From Boswellia sacra (Eukaryota; Streptophyta; Magnoliopsida; Sapindales; Burseraceae), in assembly GCA_013180625.2 (NCBI GenBank), contig SNVD02002715.1, positions 1 through 64,000 on the forward strand: a stretch of 64,000 nucleotides of DNA, in the 5' to 3' direction. The position numbers were made by a program, and so were the translations under genes. Below are positions 9,356-20,252 of the stretch, piece by piece (position 1 is the stretch's first letter; each line of letters begins with the position of its first letter). The notes beneath the pieces were generated by a model that did not search any database, had not been told where the DNA came from, and was given only the letters and a program-made list of their open reading frames with translations.

Positions 9356-10390
9356 ATACTTTGTTTTCTTGGATGCGTATGACTCAGAAAACGTAAATTA
9401 CGTAGGCTAAGGTCCAAAAAGTTTCGGTCAACTGTCCAGGTTCGACCCTGGACGTTTCAAAACCTAATAAACATTTCTGAAAAGTTAACGGCAGTTGATT
9501 ATTTTTCAAATGCAAATTATTCGCTCACATGCTAGATAATTAACCTTGGGATTGACAAGTAGGAAGCCATACGTAAAGTAAAGACAAATTAACAAAATAT
9601 ATATGAATTTGTATCCTTTATGATAATTTAATTTCAGAATTTGTATTTTGATACTATATCTTTGTGTTGTTTCAGTACTCTTGCTAGCTCTAACTTTGCA
9701 TTTATTATTCTATATTAATTATACCATTTTGTTCTAAAAGTTTTGGGCTTAAACATCTCATCTGGGTCATTGAAGTTTTGGCTCAGCATGTTTGGTGCAT
9801 CGTCAAGATGTCAGTGACTATACTCAGCTTAAACATGCCAGACGACTATGTTTCTCATGATCTTCTATTCTTCTGCTATAAAACAGCTTGTGTATGGCAG
9901 GATTTTTTAATCTTACCACTTTAGCTCAGACAAGACATAGGCAACCAGTCCACTTCATACATATATGATAAGTGGCTTTATATTAAGCTTGTAATTAAGG
10001 ACCTCCGAGTTATTTGCATTTCCTGTCTTCTTACAGTGCAAACTGAGAGAAAATAGACAATATATAAAGCCAATAAAGATTCAACTTCATCTTCCTAATC
10101 AAAGGAGTTGCGTAATTGCATTTGTTGTTTAGGCATCGGGTCATTCAACTAGAGTAGTTCAGTAATTTAATTATTTTTTTCTCATCCTGCAGTCAATTTT
10201 CTTCTTTTTGTATCCAAAGTGAACCGATTTTCTCCCTTATCGCTCTCACCTGATTCAATTTCTATCCAAAATGTATTTTCTAGTAATTATTTAGTAATAT
10301 TATTTGTAAGTGTTCAAAAATCACTTGACCTAAGCTTAAGTTTAACAAGCCCCCTAAGTGACATAATTATGCCTACTAAGAAATCTTTAA
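9356..10390. other. AT-rich intergenic sequence, nothing recognised
   Basis: No gene, RNA or complete repeat is supported. The short ORF around 10219-10407 has no family likeness and overlaps a decayed LTR end. Confidence 0.5.
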
Positions 10391-10460
10391 CTATGATACC
10401 ATGTTAAGAAATCACTTGACCTAAAAGCTTAAACTAATAGGTAACTAACAATGAGAAATT
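10391..10460 (-). mobile_element. Remnant of an LTR end with primer-binding site
   Basis: On the minus strand the sequence reads ...AGTTTAAGCTTTTAGGTC, AAGTGATTTCTTAACA, then TGGTATCATAG. Many plant copia LTRs end in TTAACA directly before the initiator-Met primer-binding site TGGTATCAGAGC. The word TCACTTGACCTAAGCTTAAG recurs at about 10320, so the region is rearranged. No internal coding sequence follows. Confidence 0.55.
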
Positions 10461-11003
10461 CGTAAATGCAACAAAAAAGGGCAATCTAACTAACTAGCTA
10501 TGAGATGAACCGATTCATCCAATGTCAAGAACAGTTTACATACAGATATATTTCTCCTTATTAGTAACTAACTAGCTTATTATTATGGTGCTTATTGTCT
10601 TTTAGCTTGTCCGAACCATTTCCATTGTTTTCTTGTTCATTAATTTTCTTAATATAAGACAAGGTTATACTAATTTGATGGGAAATAATCAAATTAAATA
10701 TGAAAATTGATATTGAACAGAAAAGATCATGTTAAATTGATGATTAACTAATTAAATTAGAGTATAGATGAACATTCCTTATTCATGTTAAAATGATGAT
10801 TATGTTAAATTCCTGGCAAGGTTGGGTCGAGTATCCGGATGCCGGGTAGAGGGATCCGTTATATCTACATACAAAGATAATTTCAAACCCATTAGTCTTA
10901 TTCAAAAATAATATAAAATACATATAATGTTGTTTTTTCATTAAAAAATAAAAAAAAATAAAAACAACCCCCGTTTATTGGTCACTTGTAACTGCCATAA
11001 AGA
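10461..11003. other. AT-rich intergenic sequence
   Basis: Nothing supported apart from simple AT-rich and poly(A) tracts near 10945-10965. Confidence 0.5.
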
Positions 11004-11063
11004 TTATGATTGGTGGTGGTGCTCAACATTGAGATGAAGGTGATCCACATCCTGGTAATAACC

Positions 11064-11675
11064 CTAATATATATTTTCTTCATCAGTACAATAATCATCA
11101 TAATCATCCACATAATCATGTCCATAATCGTCCGAATCGTCCCGAATACCCGAAACCTCCTGATGATATGTCTCCTGATACTCCCCGGCCTCTTGATAAT
11201 TGAACTCCTGATGATCACTGACCTGTTGATAATTGACCTCCTGATGATCCCTGACTTGACGATGTTCCTCAAAATCCACATTGCCATCGTCTTGATAATC
11301 TTGGTTTACATTCTGATGCTGGTGCCGATCGCTCTGATAATACTGGACGGAATTCTGACGCTGGAACTGATGGCTCTGATAATAATGGCTAGCATTCTGC
11401 CAACGATTCTGAGAATACTGGATAGCATCTTGCCGAAGATTCTGAGAATAATGAATAGCATCTTGCCGAAGATTCTGAGAATAATGAATAGCATCATGCC
11501 GACGATTCTGAGAATACTGGATAGCATTAGACTGACGATTCTGATCATGGTTAACATGAGAATGTCTAGACGATGGTGTATTCAAATGAGTTTCCTGACG
11601 ACTATAGCGTATGCTATAGTGTATATCAATGTCACAAGAATAATTCTTGTGATATTTAGTTGCATCATTTTTCAT
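11064..11675 (-). CDS. Orphan Q/N/Y/D-rich protein with 11-residue repeats
   Basis: A 203-residue ORF starting MKNDATKYHKN that I do not recognise. Residues about 51-110 contain four to five tandem copies of an 11-residue unit of the form DAIHYSQNLRQ, encoded by 33-bp DNA repeats. The second half is rich in Q, Y, D, E and H (NYQQVSDHQEFNYQ) and the end is acidic (DDYGHDYVDDYDDY). The composition is prion-like and likely disordered. There is no signal peptide or membrane segment. A TATAAATA lies about 120 bases upstream on the same strand. After the TAG at 11064-11066 the same frame continues for 19 residues of matching composition (GYYQDVDHLHLNVEHHHQS) to TAA at 11004, so the stop may be a recent mutation. 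It could also be a repeat-derived non-gene; the opposite strand is open too. Confidence 0.5.
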   Translation of the reverse strand: MKNDATKYHKNYSCDIDIHYSIRYSRQETHLNTPSSRHSHVNHDQNRQSNAIQYSQNRRHDAIHYSQNLRQDAIHYSQNLRQDAIQYSQNRWQNASHYYQSHQFQRQNSVQYYQSDRHQHQNVNQDYQDDGNVDFEEHRQVRDHQEVNYQQVSDHQEFNYQEAGEYQETYHQEVSGIRDDSDDYGHDYVDDYDDYCTDEENIY

Positions 11676-11798
11676 GATGGCACTGTTATCAGGTTAAAAA
11701 TGAATAAATGAAACAGTCTAACAATACTTAAAAAAAAATTGGGATAGTTGAAAAGAAAAACTAGAGAGAGAAATTACAAGGGCTTCTGGTTATTGATG

Positions 11799-11806
11799 TA
11801 TTTATA
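11799..11806 (-). promoter_or_regulatory. Possible TATA box of the Q/N/Y-rich ORF
   Basis: TATAAATA on the minus strand, about 124 bases upstream of the ATG at 11675. A pyrimidine-rich leader (TTTCTCTCTCTAG) lies between them. The spacing fits a plant promoter with a ~90-base leader. Confidence 0.4.
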
Positions 11807-13152
11807 GGTAAAATACAAGGGCTTGTTGGTATATACAGAAAGAAGAGATTGAAATCTGGACAAACTCGGCATACTTCGTTAAGTGATCCAACTTTTTCTT
11901 AATAACTTAAGAGAGTTTCGAATTATCTGGAGAAAAAAAAAAAAAAGATTTGAGTGTACGAAAATCTAGACCTTTTTATTTTTTTAAACAAAGAAAATTA
12001 CCTATTATCGCATTATTTTTTCTCGACTGAGAATAACTGAGTTTATGAAAGTTTTGCCTTTTTTATTTTTGGAGAGTTTTATTTATGTAGAAAAAAATCT
12101 CTTTTTTGTCTTGATTATTATGAAAGTATTAATTTGAGTGGTTTCCTCTGTTGATCTACTTATGATTTATTTTTATGGGAGTTGTTATGTTTCCTTATTA
12201 ATTTAAGGGTGGCGTTATTTATTTAGATGGTCTTCTCTTCCTACTAAAATTAACACTACAAAAATGAATAGCCCTTTAAGGAATTTACCTAACATAAATT
12301 AATTCTCCATTTTTTTTCAATGGATAAAGAGGCAAAAAAAAAAAGACCCTATTATATTTTTTGTTAATTTGAGTTGCTTATCATCTTATCTTGTTTTCTA
12401 GTTTGAAATTGAAGAGTCACCGTCGATTCAAGAGCTTATAAAAGAGAAAACATGATAATAAATTAAGTGCAGTTTTCGGATTAGTACTCAGAGGGTGAAA
12501 GTTTATGATCGATGTCATGACAATATCTAGCACATTCGCACATGTCAAATACATTTGAGATCAAAGTTAAAACTTTTTAATATCTTTGCTTCGTTGTGTT
12601 TTTAAATTTGAGTTACTATCTCATCTTGTTATCTCACTTCAAACTGAAGAGTCATGATAGATTCAAAAGTTTATAAAAGAAATAACTGATGATTGATTCA
12701 AGTGCAATATTTTGTTTGGCATTGAGACAGAGATCGTAGTTTTCTATTTGTGATGAGTTATGAATATTAAGAGCTTAAATGCTATGGCAAAGAGCTCAGT
12801 GCATGGTTCGGTCTTTGGGTTCTTACTTCTAGGACATTTCGATGTCAATTTACACACATGGTGACAGTTAGAGCTTGTTGTATATAAAACTACTTGTTAG
12901 TCCTATATATGATATATAGATATTGGAATTGAACGACATTAAAGTTCTAGTGCATCTAATTGATTTATGGGTGGAGATATTCATGATTTAGGTCTTGGCC
13001 CACCCCCTACACTTTAGGGGGAAAAAAATTACAATTAGGCATAGAGTTGATCTATTCAAACCCAACGCCCCAACCCCACCCCTAATTTGATAAGAATAAA
13101 ATTATAATCTAAAAATATATATAATTTTTCTGACTATTTCATAAAAAGAAAT
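11807..13152. other. Intergenic tract with a diverged ~115-bp direct repeat
   Basis: No gene is seen. Sequence at about 12362-12480 (AATTTGAGTTGCTTATCATC ... AAGAGTCACCGTCGATTCAA ... TTATAAAAGA) recurs in diverged form at about 12603-12716. The rest is AT-rich. Confidence 0.5.
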
Positions 13153-13335
13153 TACTAAAAGATAATGATAGAATTCTAGTAAATGCATAACTCCATTGAT
13201 TTAAGTTTCATATAAAGCTATATATTATCAATCCATTTTTTTTTTTTTTTACTAAAATGATAATGATAGAATTCTAGTAAATGCATAACTCCATTGATTT
13301 AAGTTTCATATAAAGCTATTATCAATCCATTTTTT
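13153..13335. repeat. Tandem duplication, ~90-bp unit
   Basis: A segment containing GATAATGATAGAATTCTAGT, AAATGCATAACTCCATTGAT and TATCAATCCATTTTTTT occurs twice in a row (about 13153-13243 and 13250-13333). The copies are nearly identical: a TATA insertion and different poly(T) lengths distinguish them. The duplication is recent. Confidence 0.85.
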
Positions 13336-14267
13336 TTAACTCTGAATTATGAATTTATCACTTACATCCTCACCCTCTAAAAAACCAAATTGCCACATAT
13401 TTCTCCATAAAATATAATACATCAATAGGAGAAGCTCATGAACATTTAACTTAAAATCCCTTTATTTTCTTTCTTCAACAATCAATCTAGCGTGTCTTAA
13501 GACATTCTCATCACTAGGGGGAATGATCAATGATTTTCCCTTTTTCCTAACTCGCATAGATTGATAAAACTGGAATTTGACTACATTCTATCACACCCAG
13601 CGTTGAAGTTGACAATTGTTAATGTTATTATAGATTTAGTTTTAGGATTTCGAAAGATTAATTTAAAGAAAGACTCATTGATTGGATTTAAGAGAGTTTA
13701 TAGAGAATTTGGTCCATTTAAGAGGTTTTAAAGAGAGATAGGATAATTGTGTTGTAAGTCTACCATTATTGTAAAACATATCCATGTAGATTTTTAAAAA
13801 GTTTTTTATTAAATTCTACTTTTTTAAATTATCAATTGTCTAATAAAATATGAAAAATAAAGTATCATTATAAACTTCAAATAAAATAACTAAATAATGA
13901 GCATATTATACAAATATCTAAACTTAAACCTTTAATATGATATTATTTTTTATAAAAAAAATATAATTCAAGTAGATAAAAGATAAATAAATCAATCTTG
14001 TCTCTTTTTTTTTTTACTAAAGTTTAAAAAATATATTTCATTACTTGATTAATTAAAATAAAGATTGTTGAATCATGTACATGATATGGTAATTATGTTA
14101 TTATTAAAAAATTTATAAAAATGAATGGAGTAAAAGAAATTTTATCATAAAACACTTAAAAGTGAATGGGCTTTAAGAGATATGTTGAGGATTGGAAGGG
14201 TCTACAACTTTCCATTTAAAAAGTCTTTTTATATGAAAGGGGAAGGGGGTAATTTTCTCTCAACTAG
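13336..14267. other. AT-rich intergenic sequence
   Basis: No gene recognised. The word AATTTTCTCTCAACTAG at about 14250 recurs at about 14341, inside the retroposon that follows. Confidence 0.5.
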
Positions 14268-14277
14268 GGGGTAATAA

Positions 14278-16585
14278 TAATTTTTGACTTTCAATTTGAC
14301 ATGACCATTTTCAGGTGACCAACCTCACCTTGGAAGGAAAAATTTTCTCTCAACTAGACCGCCGGAATTACTGTTCATTCTTGTCGTTTGGCGAATCAGC
14401 CCCTCAAATTTACATATGTTGTAGATCGGGATAGCCTGAGGAAACTTTCCTTACTGACCCTCTTTAGAATCTGGCCGGAAGGCTTTCAAAATCGCCCAAA
14501 ACCGTGATCGGATTTACTATTCATCTGTCACTGACAAGCGAGTGAACCGTCACCTCTACCGCCATCGTGTTGATCTTGGCCCGTTCTACAACTTTCCCTT
14601 CTGCATTGCCGCCCTCTTCAGCCTGCAACACCTCCATCCACGACCCCAAAGTTTTAGAAATCACTATTTATCGCAGCCGCTCGCCGGAATCCGGCCAGTG
14701 ATATCTCACCGCCTTTATAATCTGATAGATCGGGCTGAGATCTACACCTTTCCTTTCTTCACTGTCGCCTGTTTCAGTCGGCAACACCACTGTCTAAAGT
14801 CTTAAAATTTCGAAAGTCACTATTTACCTTCGCCGCCAACCGGAAACTACTGTCGTGGTCACTGTTTATCCGGCCATTACTGTTCACGAACCCGATCAGA
14901 TTGTTCCTCAGGTTAAAAACTACAACTTTGCTTCTTGGCCGCCACCCTGATTCCTCTCGGATTATCAATATAAAGAGGCGACGACGACTTCGCAAGCCCG
15001 CCTTTGGTGCCTGGTTTGCTTTCTTTTTCCATCTCTTTTTATGAGGTTTTCATTGTGTTGATTTGTGATTCTGGTGATGGATCCACCCAAGTCAACTACC
15101 AGTTCTTGGGCTGATAAAATTAAGATCACTGATTCGAGCACCCGTTGCAAATTGAATCCGGTTACCCCCAAGCAACCGGATACAATCCTTGAGATCCCGG
15201 ATGAGATCGTTGATGAGAATGTGGCTGAATGGCATAGATGTCTCTTTGGCTTCTTTCTGGGATTTTCGATGCCCTTTCATGCTGCACGCTCTATGGCCAT
15301 GCGTGCTTGGAAAGCTAGCGGTCTACAGGACGTGCGCTCCACAGTTAATGGATATCTCGTCTTCCGTTTTCGAACTGAGGATGAGGTTCATGCAATCATT
15401 GATCGCGGTCCTTGGTTGTTTGGAGGTAAATATATTTATTTAGAACCATGGCAACCGCATTTGAATCTTGAACTTTTCGGTACTGAAATGCACCCAGTTT
15501 GGGTCCGTTTGTATGACCTGCCGTTTTCTTTGTGGACAATAAAAGGCCTTGCCATGGTTTCAAGCATGGTTGGAGAACCTATCTCTTGTGACAAGATGAC
15601 TTCTGATCTTTCCAGATTGGAGTATGCGAGGGTATGTGTTTGGCTGAATGCAAATTACCCTCCAGTTAAGAACTTCGAGATCAGATATAAGCTTTCTTCC
15701 GAGCCCATCCAAATCCGAGTTGAGTATGAGTGGCTTCCAAAGCATTGCCTTGAATGTTGCTCCTTTGGTCATCGATGTTTGGATCCAGCAAAGACTTCAA
15801 GTAAGGATAAGAAAGAGGCAAATACCTCTCTTAGCGCCTCTTTGAATAAGGGTAACAAGAATGAGGCAAATACTTCTGTTAGCGCCCCTTTGCATAAGGG
15901 TAAAGAAGTAGCCAAGGTCGCTGAGAATTTGAAAGCTGTTACTCTTCCAACAAATTTTGTAACACATGATGTGCCCTTTAAGGCTGCTATAGTTTTGAGT
16001 ACAGAGTCAGTATCAGATTTCGACTCTTTTTCTCCATTTGCGACTAACCAAGGTAGGCTTTTGGGTTCCATCCAGTGTTCTACAAATCATGAGGCATCCA
16101 TTTCGTCAGGACGGATAAATACAGGGTAATCTCCTATGTTTTCTCCCTCTCGTTTTGAGCCTTTGAATAGGCTAAGTGATGAGGATCAACCTGATGGGAT
16201 TGATCATACTCATTTGAACACTTCGAGTACTCCAGTAAAGAAAGGTAAGAAGGAGAAGAACAAGTAGGACAAGGCTTTACTTAATCATACTTGATTTTTT
16301 TCTATTTATTTATGTTTGCACCATTATGATCATTTTTTTGTTTTCCTTTAATTGTTAGGCCATTTATGGTCATTGAAAATCTTGCTTTGTTCCTGTAGCC
16401 TTTATTTCATATTGTTAAAGCCATTTGTGATCTTTGCTTTGTTTTTTACCGCTTGTAGCCGTTATTTTTTTATCTTGGACTTTACGTCTTAGTTGTAATT
16501 CTTGGAGTATGCCTCTCAGATTTTTGCACATTATAATTTTTTAGATCTATATTACTAAGTAACTTTAAAAAAAAAAAAAAGAAAT
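14278..16585 (+). mobile_element. LINE-like retroposon with ORF1 only
   Basis: The element has a GC-richer 5' leader, a DUF4283-type ORF1, a short 3' region and a poly(A) tract (16567-16580). The 10-bp word GGGGTAATAA occurs at 14268-14277 and again at 16586-16595, directly after the A-rich tail, and reads as the target-site duplication. Plant LINEs usually encode an endonuclease-reverse transcriptase as ORF2. Here only about 300 bases separate the ORF1 end from the poly(A), so ORF2 is absent. It is a non-autonomous or internally deleted copy. Confidence 0.7.
15077..16267 (+). pseudogene. DUF4283 / zinc-knuckle ORF1 (gag-like) of a LINE
   Basis: I choose the ATG at 15077 (MDPPKSTTSSWADKI) and not a GTG at 15065. 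The DUF4283 fold is recognisable at about residues 45-180: FFLGFSMPFHAARSMAMRAW, YLVFRFRTEDEVHAIIDRGP, YIYLEPWQPHLNLE and HPVWVRLYDLPFSLW. A CxxC plus His (CLECCSFGHRC, near residue 235) is a degenerate zinc knuckle. A lysine/serine-rich tail with two similar blocks (KKEANTSLSASLNKG and KNEANTSVSAPLHKG) follows. A TAA at 16127-16129 interrupts the frame, but it continues for 45 more residues to PVKKGKKEKNK and a TAG at 16265-16267. I infer a nonsense mutation near the natural end. The family is thought to bind element RNA. Confidence 0.75.
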
Positions 16586-16595
16586 GGGGTAATAA

Positions 16596-18586
16596 AGACC
16601 CCTCCTAGGCCATAGCGTAGGTCCGCCCCTTGCGCTCATGCATCTGGCCCAGGTGGTAGCAGGTACTGTTACCGTTACAAAAGAGAGATGCATAGTACGC
16701 ACCATGACAAAATTAGTTAATGTAAAATAATTTCTTAATCTAAAATAATGTAAAATTTGGTTAATCTACAGCTTGCTCTTTCTGTATTCAATATATGATA
16801 ACACTACAAAAAGTTACGGGGTTAAAAAAAACACCCTCAAGGGCACTAGGAGATTTTATTAAACAATGTAGGAAATTAAACACCTGATATCTGTAGAAGT
16901 TTAGAAAATATACCCAGAAAGGGGGGGAAATCTCATTTAAAAATCCCTTTTTAGAAAAATTTTCGACATGGAATATTATCCTTGTTTTTAAACCCAAAAG
17001 CAAAAAGTGCTTTCATTTAATTAAATTAAATTCTTTAAAAATAAACACAAAAAAGTGTTCCAATAATCAATCTAAAGTACGTACACTACGACATATATTA
17101 TAGTTGATTTAATGATTTCAAATAAACAAACTATGCTCAACTCTGATCAATTAATTATGTCCCTAATATATTTTTAATCTGAGTCTCTGATCAACAACTT
17201 CGCAACCATTTTTATTTTAACATAATAAAGACAAGGTCTAATCCAATAATACAGTAAATACTCGTTAATAAATCATGTGTACGCACCAACAATATTCCAG
17301 CTTGGCTGATGATTTCATAACATAAATGACAAGATAATTATTTGTTTATTTGATGACATTAAACAAGATTACAAAAAAAAATAAAAAATAAAAAAACAAC
17401 ACCAGCAAGGGCAACATTTCCCTCACTTTTATGTTATAATTAGAATGATTGTAAAGGGTCAATATATCCAAATAAATAAGATTTGATAAGCGAACGTTTA
17501 AATTCTTCTCATTACTCTTTGCATATGGTAAAACAGCCAAGTCTTTTTATTTATTTATTTATTTTTAATATTGAGCTTTTCTTGACATATATGTAAAGTT
17601 CCTTTTGAGCTTATATTATTATAAAAATTCTACTTTATATCTTTACTTTATTATGAAACCATTTATAATAATTATCTTAAAAAGTACTTTTAAAGCTACA
17701 CAATAAGACAATCTATTAAGTTAAAAGAGCTTTTGCAATTAACAAAGGTTTTTTTTTTTATTTCATTGGTGATTGGTGTTTTGGTTGCAGAAAGTATTTA
17801 AATTAAAGTTATACGGCCCCTCCATTAATTCATTGTCTAAATAAATTAGTCGCTAATAATTGAGCTGCCTCTTAACTTATAGTTCCTAATCGATTCTGCT
17901 TGTTCCTTCATTTTCAGTGGTTAACCATAGGGTGGGATGAGTCTTTACAGCTGGTATGCCAATAATGCTATGGAAAATCATTAAAGCTTAAATATTTGCA
18001 TTAATCTAAACGCTTATTGACATATACTAGATTTCTCACATGCACCACTTGCTAAATATGCTTAATGTTTTTAATTAGCATATAGATTTTAGCTAGAAGA
18101 CAAATTACGAGTATTAACAACAGAAACACTAGGGCTAACTTATATTGGTTTGGAACAAACTAAACCCCATCATTGATTTATTAATTTACTATGAAAATTT
18201 CATGTTCAATGTGGGGTTTGGGTGTGGGTATAGGTGTAGCCCATACGATTGTGCACTTAACTTTATTAATTTAAGAGAAAAGTCAAGTGCACCACTTTTA
18301 CACCATATTATACACAACATGACACGATACATCCATTATATTGTAGACCAAATTCCTTTTTTTTTAATTTTGTTGGCCAGGAGATTGTTTTGAACCCTTA
18401 TTAACCGAATATTGATGCCAATTGTAGTTTTGAACTCTCATAGACCAAATTTACTGGTATCAGTTATAGAGACTTTCTGGTGTCTAATCTAAAAAACTAA
18501 CATGGTAGGTGAAATCCCTCCACCCAACAAACCAAAAGAGGAAAAAAAAAATCTATTGTGAGATTCAACGGGTTGTTCACCCGAAC
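16596..18586. other. AT-rich intergenic sequence, no gene seen
   Basis: Only poly(A)/poly(T) tracts and short unrelated ORFs. No splice-supported or conserved coding segment was recognised. Confidence 0.5.
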
Positions 18587-18909
18587 AAAAATATTGGGAA
18601 TGGGGCTCTTCCCGTCCCTTGACGCATCCTTCATATGAATTCTTATTTATAACTAGCTTGGGAATGTTTCTCTTGTCCTTTGTCCGGTTTATTCCCATCT
18701 AAGGATAATTAATGCAATTAAGAAAAATAACATTAACATAAACCTCTCTAAAATATTGGGAATGGAGCTCTCCCATCCCTTGCCACGCCCTTTATATTAA
18801 TTCTTATTTGTAAACTAGTGTGGGAATATTTCTCCCGTCCCTTGTCCAGTTTATTCCCATCTAAATATAATTAATGCAACTGAGGAAAATAACATTAACG
18901 TAAACCTCT
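18587..18909. repeat. Tandem duplication, ~162-bp unit
   Basis: A segment beginning AAAATATTGGGAATGG and ending near ACATTAACATAAACCTCT is present at 18587-18749 and again at 18750-18909. Shared words include TTATTCCCATCTAA and TATAATTAATGCAA-like sequence. The copies have diverged moderately, more than the pair at 13153. Confidence 0.85.
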
Positions 18910-19389
18910 ATGTAGTTTGGTTTTATTTTAATTTATCAATTACAAAATAAATTAAGTTTATGTATATTTATTTTTTTGTAAGAAATGGGAAGCATCTCAT
19001 ATAAGAGAATCAAAGTATCAATCCATTTGCACCCCACATAGATTAGGATTGTACGTGTCCCAGAATCATTGTGTCCCCAAAAACAACACTTAATCCCACA
19101 AACAGCGATTGATCATGCTGCTAGAGCTTTTGTACGTCATTTTAAACCCAACAAAGATTTATCCTTCCAAATTCGAGAAGTATAAATGTAAATGTTGGAT
19201 AAATTAAAATTAACATTCCAATGGATTTGAATATGACATATCAATTTGGAATGTTAATTGATTAAGAAAGCTGGTTCTCGTCTCCCTGTCTCGTTGTACG
19301 GTCCTTCATTTATTCACTTCTTTATTTGTTAGTAGGGTGTCGGTTTTCTAATTCATTTGATTCCTTTCGGTTTCTTCAAGAAAGAATAA

Positions 19390-19660
19390 AACAAATTGGT
19401 TTTTGTGAACCTAAATTGTTAGTGCATATTTGGTTTGGGTATTCGAGCGAAATGAAGTTTTTGTCACGTACAAACAAATTGATGAATTGGTGTTTCTAAA
19501 CCCAAATTGTTAATCCATCTTTGATTTGATTTGGGTATCCGAGCGAAATGAAGTTTTTGGCATCACTTCAAAACAAACTAATGGTTTGGTTTTTGTGAAC
19601 CCAAATTGTTAATTCATCTTCGTTCTCGGTATCCGAGAGAAATGGAGATTTTTCACTGCA
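19390..19660. repeat. Three diverged tandem units of ~85-98 bp
   Basis: Each unit contains an AAACAAATTG-like start, then GTGAACCCAAATTGTTAAT, GGGTATCCGAGCGAAATG and AAGTTTTTG. They begin at about 19390, 19471 and 19569. No coding signal was found. The array ends about 115 bases before the solo LTR. Confidence 0.75.
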
Positions 19661-20252
19661 AAACAAGTTGCTGCTTAATTGATTGCCACATTTTTTTATT
19701 TGAATTGATTACTTTATATATAAAATTTAATAAAAAATGTGAAGAATTAGAATTATGGAGAAAGTGAGAAAAAGTGTATGTTGATGCTGAAAATCGATCG
19801 ATCTCCAACTCAGCAGTAAAATTTGTATTTATTGTGGAGAACCTGACTCAGCCAGAAGACAATGATGGAGTATACATGTGTGAAGAAGGAGGAGAAAGTA
19901 AGAAATTTTGACAGACGTTTGACGCTCAAGTCAGGGATCATATACAAAGTAAAATATCTGGTCGACCAGAGGGAGACGAGATAGAGAGAGAGTCTCAAGT
20001 TACAGAGAGAGAAATTGTTCCCAAACCTTAATTTGAAGCCAAGGATTGTATTTATAGGAGAGTTTGCTTACAAGTGGCGAGATACATGGAGCTTGGTTGA
20101 CAACATGCTGCATGCAAGGGAGTTGGCAGTGACACCTGGAGCCATGGAGACATTTGAAAAGAGGCTTCTATTAAATCTAGTACCTCTAATATTTTATTAA
20201 ATTTTATTGAACTTGGAAAATAATCATTGAACTCAGGAGGAGCAGTTCTTAT

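Noticed and set aside
11010..11711. Hydrophobic 233-residue ORF on the plus strand
   Set aside because: It is the antisense of the Q/N/Y-rich repeats; the Ile/Leu/Met periodicity mirrors the 33-bp units.
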